DNA from: Runella zeae DSM 19591
GTDB taxonomy: Bacteria > Bacteroidota > Bacteroidia > Cytophagales > Spirosomataceae
NCBI RefSeq assembly: GCF_000423565.1
Contig: NZ_KE384037.1
Coordinates: 1-64,000, forward strand
Direction: 5' to 3'
DNA: 64,000 nucleotides
Shown piece by piece: positions 63,469 through 64,000 of this stretch; positions within the stretch are counted from its first letter, which is position 1, and every line of letters starts with the position of its first letter. Made by a program: the position numbers and the translations under genes. The notes under the pieces are model-generated. The model was not told the DNA's origin. It was given only the letters and a program-made list of their open reading frames with translations, and ran no database searches.

Positions 63469-63497
63469 AGTCCCTTCTTTCTGCTAAAGAAGGGACT
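63469..63497. repeat. Perfect 12-bp hairpin in the unassigned transcript
   Basis: AGTCCCTTCTTT (63469-63480) pairs exactly with AAAGAAGGGACT (63486-63497) around CTGCT. There is no T-tract, so it is not a standard terminator. Confidence 0.65.
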
Positions 63498-63811
63498 ATC
63501 TTTGAGTAACTATTCCTAAACCCTGCTTTCTGGGAGCGACATCACAGTTCCACCATTTTATGATTTTGGCAAGAAATGACGTAGCCCCCCCTCTGCAAGT
63601 ATTTCTGAAGAGGGAGATGGTTATTAGCGACACTTAGGAGCAGCTCTAAAAATCGGCGCACATTATTGCCGCAGTTATGGAGTTGTTTGCCAGTTGAGTC
63701 GTATTGAATCGATCTGAGCCAAACAACCCAGTCAAATTGCTAAAATGTCATCGTATCGGACGCGGCTGCGATGCAGTAGAGACAGGTTATTAGCTCTGAT
63801 TGAAAACTATC
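63498..63811 (+). other. Gene-free region, possibly structured RNA
   Basis: About 314 bases, richer in G and C than the tract to the left, without a usable reading frame. Several short complementary pairs are visible, such as CCCTCT/AGAGGG near 63590-63615 and GTTGTTTG/CAAACAAC near 63684-63729. It matches no tRNA, tmRNA, RNase P or SRP signature that I can recall. Confidence 0.4.
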
Positions 63812-64000
63812 CTAATTGCCTTGACTGATCATATCTCCTCTTTGGTTGGCACTATTTTTTTGTACAATTTCTGCCGACAAACGATAATTAGCTACTTTTT
63901 CAGCCAAACCATTCCCGTCTTCAAACACTCTTGCCTGATTGATAGGGATAAGTTTTGTGTTAGTCTCGTCTCCATTTTTTTGAGTAATTGTAAAGACATA
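63812..64000 (-). CDS. C-terminal end of a minus-strand gene cut by the window
   Basis: On the minus strand, 62 in-frame codons run from the window edge to the TAG at 63812-63814. The peptide contains IPINQARVFEDG, LAEKVANYRLSAEIVQ and ends DMISQGN. It has no stop in that frame and reads as ordinary helical soluble protein, but I do not recognise the family and the start lies outside the window. Confidence 0.5.
   Translation of the reverse strand, partial: YVFTITQKNGDETNTKLIPINQARVFEDGNGLAEKVANYRLSAEIVQKNSANQRGDMISQGN

Noticed and set aside
63498-63811. tmRNA, RNase P or 6S RNA
   Set aside because: No resume frame, T-arm, GAGGAAAGUC or equivalent consensus could be found; left as unassigned.
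1-64000. tRNA or rRNA genes
   Set aside because: No T-arm plus acceptor pattern or rRNA segment was seen in the intergenic spaces when read by eye; a covariance-model scan would be decisive.

Overview
This window reads as chromosomal DNA of a Bacteroidota bacterium, most likely order Cytophagales. The evidence is the SusC/SusD pair, a Bacteroidota-type Crp regulator, LytS/LytTR signalling, DUF1501/DUF1549 cytochrome modules, the gene order DUF177-rpmF-plsX-fabH-efp-accB-accC, and several promoters of the Bacteroidota form TTTG-N18-21-TAnnTTTG instead of sigma70 -35/-10 boxes. Shine-Dalgarno sequences are mostly absent. No tRNA, rRNA or CRISPR array was seen. The order is an inference; no rRNA is present to test it.

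Layout. 1-5222: an accessory edge with the tail of a DDE transposase, an AT-rich ParB/DGQHR-like protein, a native-looking SDR plus Crp pair, and an AT-rich two-gene operon of unknown function (DUF6915-like plus an orphan). 5492-14484: DEAD-box helicase, a secreted cytochrome c/beta-propeller protein paired with a Tat-exported enolase-superfamily protein, a second beta-propeller dehydrogenase, an M28 peptidase and a cupin regulator. 14653-20961: a LytS/LytTR two-component pair, an S41 protease, an exported intradiol dioxygenase with two small partners, and a metzincin-like protein. 21061-24607: an MsbA-like ABC exporter and two lipoproteins.

24667-33239 (minus) is a five-gene polysaccharide/sugar operon: SusC, SusD, Asp-box sialidase-like protein, D-lyxose/D-mannose isomerase and a BASS-family transporter. 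A LacI regulator is divergent from it, with a good operator candidate between them. 34817-40912 is a three-gene exported cytochrome module (DUF1549/DUF1553, DUF1501, membrane cytochrome with LRR). It is followed by a DUF2141 protein, an SLC45-like sugar transporter and an outer-membrane barrel.

44347-50078 is the housekeeping lipid/translation cluster. 51249-63015 appears to be a carboxylate uptake, sensing and activation locus: an orphan IS1-like zinc-ribbon/HTH protein, a porin, an MHS-family MFS carrier with a hydrophilic insertion, two tiny membrane proteins, an SLC5/STAC/histidine-kinase fusion, a receiver-only response regulator, a propionyl-CoA-synthetase-like enzyme and acetyl-CoA synthetase. 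This looks like a Bacteroidota counterpart of the CrbSR acetate switch. An 18-nt element is shared upstream of the zinc-ribbon gene and the porin gene.

63016-64000 holds the acs terminator, a very AT-rich tract, a perfect 31-nt palindrome over a promoter, an unexplained possibly structured transcript region, and the end of a minus-strand gene cut by the window. Two convergent intergenic regions (10647-11056 and 43060-43407) share the same bidirectional terminator family and a two-hairpin REP-like repeat.
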